Part shown: in pieces, positions 32,519 to 33,026 of the stretch
How the letters are laid out: each line of letters begins with the position of its first letter
Numbering within the stretch: the stretch's first letter is position 1
Origin: JBDREA01 sp043820265
GTDB lineage: Archaea > Altiarchaeota > Altiarchaeia > IMC4 > JBDREA01
Length of the DNA stretch: 33,026 nt
Assembly (NCBI GenBank): GCA_043820265.1
Contig: JBDREA010000005.1
Coordinates: 1 to 33,026, forward strand
Direction: 5' to 3'
The notes under the pieces: model-generated
Told to the model about the DNA's origin: nothing
The model's database searches: none
The model's input: the letters and a program-made list of their open reading frames with translations, nothing else
Position numbers and translations under genes: made by a program

Positions 32519-33026
32519 TTGTTTTTTATGTGTTTGCTTAGATTGGTTTGTTCGAATATCTTCTGGATGTCTTTTGGATTTTCCTTTATTTGGGGGAGAC
32601 CCAATTGGTTTCTTCTTTTTGCCTCGAATTCGACTATCTCATAGAGTCGGCCGTGATCGTTGACATAGGCCCCTATATTTTTTATTACTTCTGGTGCGAA
32701 ACCTTCTTCTACTGCCAGATTTTGTAAGGCGTGCATTACGTCGCTTATGTGTACCTGTTGAGGGCATCGTTCGTTGCAGGCATAGCATGTGGAGCAAAGC
32801 CAGATGGCCGGATCTTTAAGGACTTCTTTCACCCCCAGTGTTGCTCTTCTGATTATTCTTCGGGGATTGAATGCTCGTTCGATGGGTTGAACCGGGCAGC
32901 TTGCCGTGCAAGTTGAGCATTGGAAGCATTTGAGGAGGTTTCTTCCCCCATATGATTCCGTTATCTTGTTTTTGAATTCAGGGTCTATGGTGTAGGTCTC
33001 GTTTTCTTTTGTGTTTGGTGAGGCGA
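32515..33026 (-). CDS. hdrC: Heterodisulfide reductase subunit C, 5' end outside the window
   Basis: At least 170 residues. The frame stays open to the window edge; the GTG at 32832 is internal. Two [4Fe-4S] motifs are CFQCSTCTASCPV (about 32890-32930) and CSTCYACNERCPQQV (about 32750-32800). This is the standard HdrC layout, which relays electrons from HdrA to HdrB. The C-terminal helical part ends SKHIKNK. It is the first visible gene of hdrC-hdrB-hdrA-flxDCBA, and its promoter lies beyond the window. Confidence 0.93.
   Translation of the reverse strand, partial: ASPNTKENETYTIDPEFKNKITESYGGRNLLKCFQCSTCTASCPVQPIERAFNPRRIIRRATLGVKEVLKDPAIWLCSTCYACNERCPQQVHISDVMHALQNLAVEEGFAPEVIKNIGAYVNDHGRLYEIVEFEAKRRNQLGLPQIKENPKDIQKIFEQTNLSKHIKNK

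Noticed and set aside
32515..32832. HdrC as a complete 105-residue protein starting at GTG 32832
   Set aside because: The frame continues upstream to the window edge and encodes the first Cys motif CFQCSTCTASCP, so the GTG is internal.
1..33026. CRISPR arrays, rRNA and tRNA genes
   Set aside because: No regularly spaced short repeats were seen. The gaps between genes showed no tRNA cloverleaf or rRNA sequence that I could recognise by eye.

Overview
The window is archaeal chromosomal DNA. The evidence is archaeal/eukaryotic-type ribosomal proteins (uS15, eS1/S3Ae), a KEOPS Pcc1 subunit between them, archease, class III (type IV pilin-like) signal peptides of the QSALEYL type, and TATA boxes about 26-28 nt before start codons (leaderless genes), with Shine-Dalgarno sites mostly inside operons. 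The metabolic genes (FlxABCD-HdrABC, NfnAB, a lactate-utilisation-like Fe-S protein) suggest a strict anaerobe. I cannot place the lineage with confidence. Altiarchaeota or another deep euryarchaeal or DPANN-adjacent group would fit the pilins, but this is only a guess.

Layout. 2-1970: end of a surface-glycan-type region (asparagine synthetase, SAM methyltransferase). 1971-6024: an unusual accessory block with two full pilins and two unrelated-looking AAA/DUF4143 ATPases. Each ATPase gene sits directly behind a truncated copy of the pilin leader, and one of those copies carries a perfect 71-bp duplicate of the pilin promoter. 6058-13015: housekeeping genes (hisS, an HDAC-like deacetylase, a phosphohexomutase, archease, rps15-pcc1-rps3ae, aroC), including a hairpin-rich leader before rps15 and two large inverted repeats after rps3ae. 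13145-15336: NfnAB transhydrogenase. 15343-18583: a membrane HExxH protein, endonuclease III, a small membrane protein, a zinc ribbon and a DJ-1/PfpI protein. 18580-21318: a 912-residue radical-SAM protein that appears fused to an EgtD-like methyltransferase domain. 21513-26492: malic enzyme, a bacterial-type pyruvoyl PanD, a LUD/Fe-S/CCG fusion protein and an orphan membrane protein. 26489-33026 (minus strand): hdrC-hdrB-hdrA-flxD-flxC-flxB-flxA, all linked by short overlaps, with hdrC cut by the window edge.

How the genes work together. Nfn (NADH + reduced ferredoxin with NADPH), Flx-Hdr (NADH with a disulfide and ferredoxin), malic enzyme (malate to pyruvate plus NAD(P)H) and the LUD/CCG protein (2-hydroxyacid-type oxidation) together describe a redox network centred on NAD(P)H, ferredoxin and thiol/disulfide carriers. 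No hydrogenase large subunit, methyl-CoM reductase or F420 gene is visible here. The likeliest novel items are the pilin-leader/ATPase arrangement, the radical-SAM/methyltransferase fusion and the structured rps15 leader.
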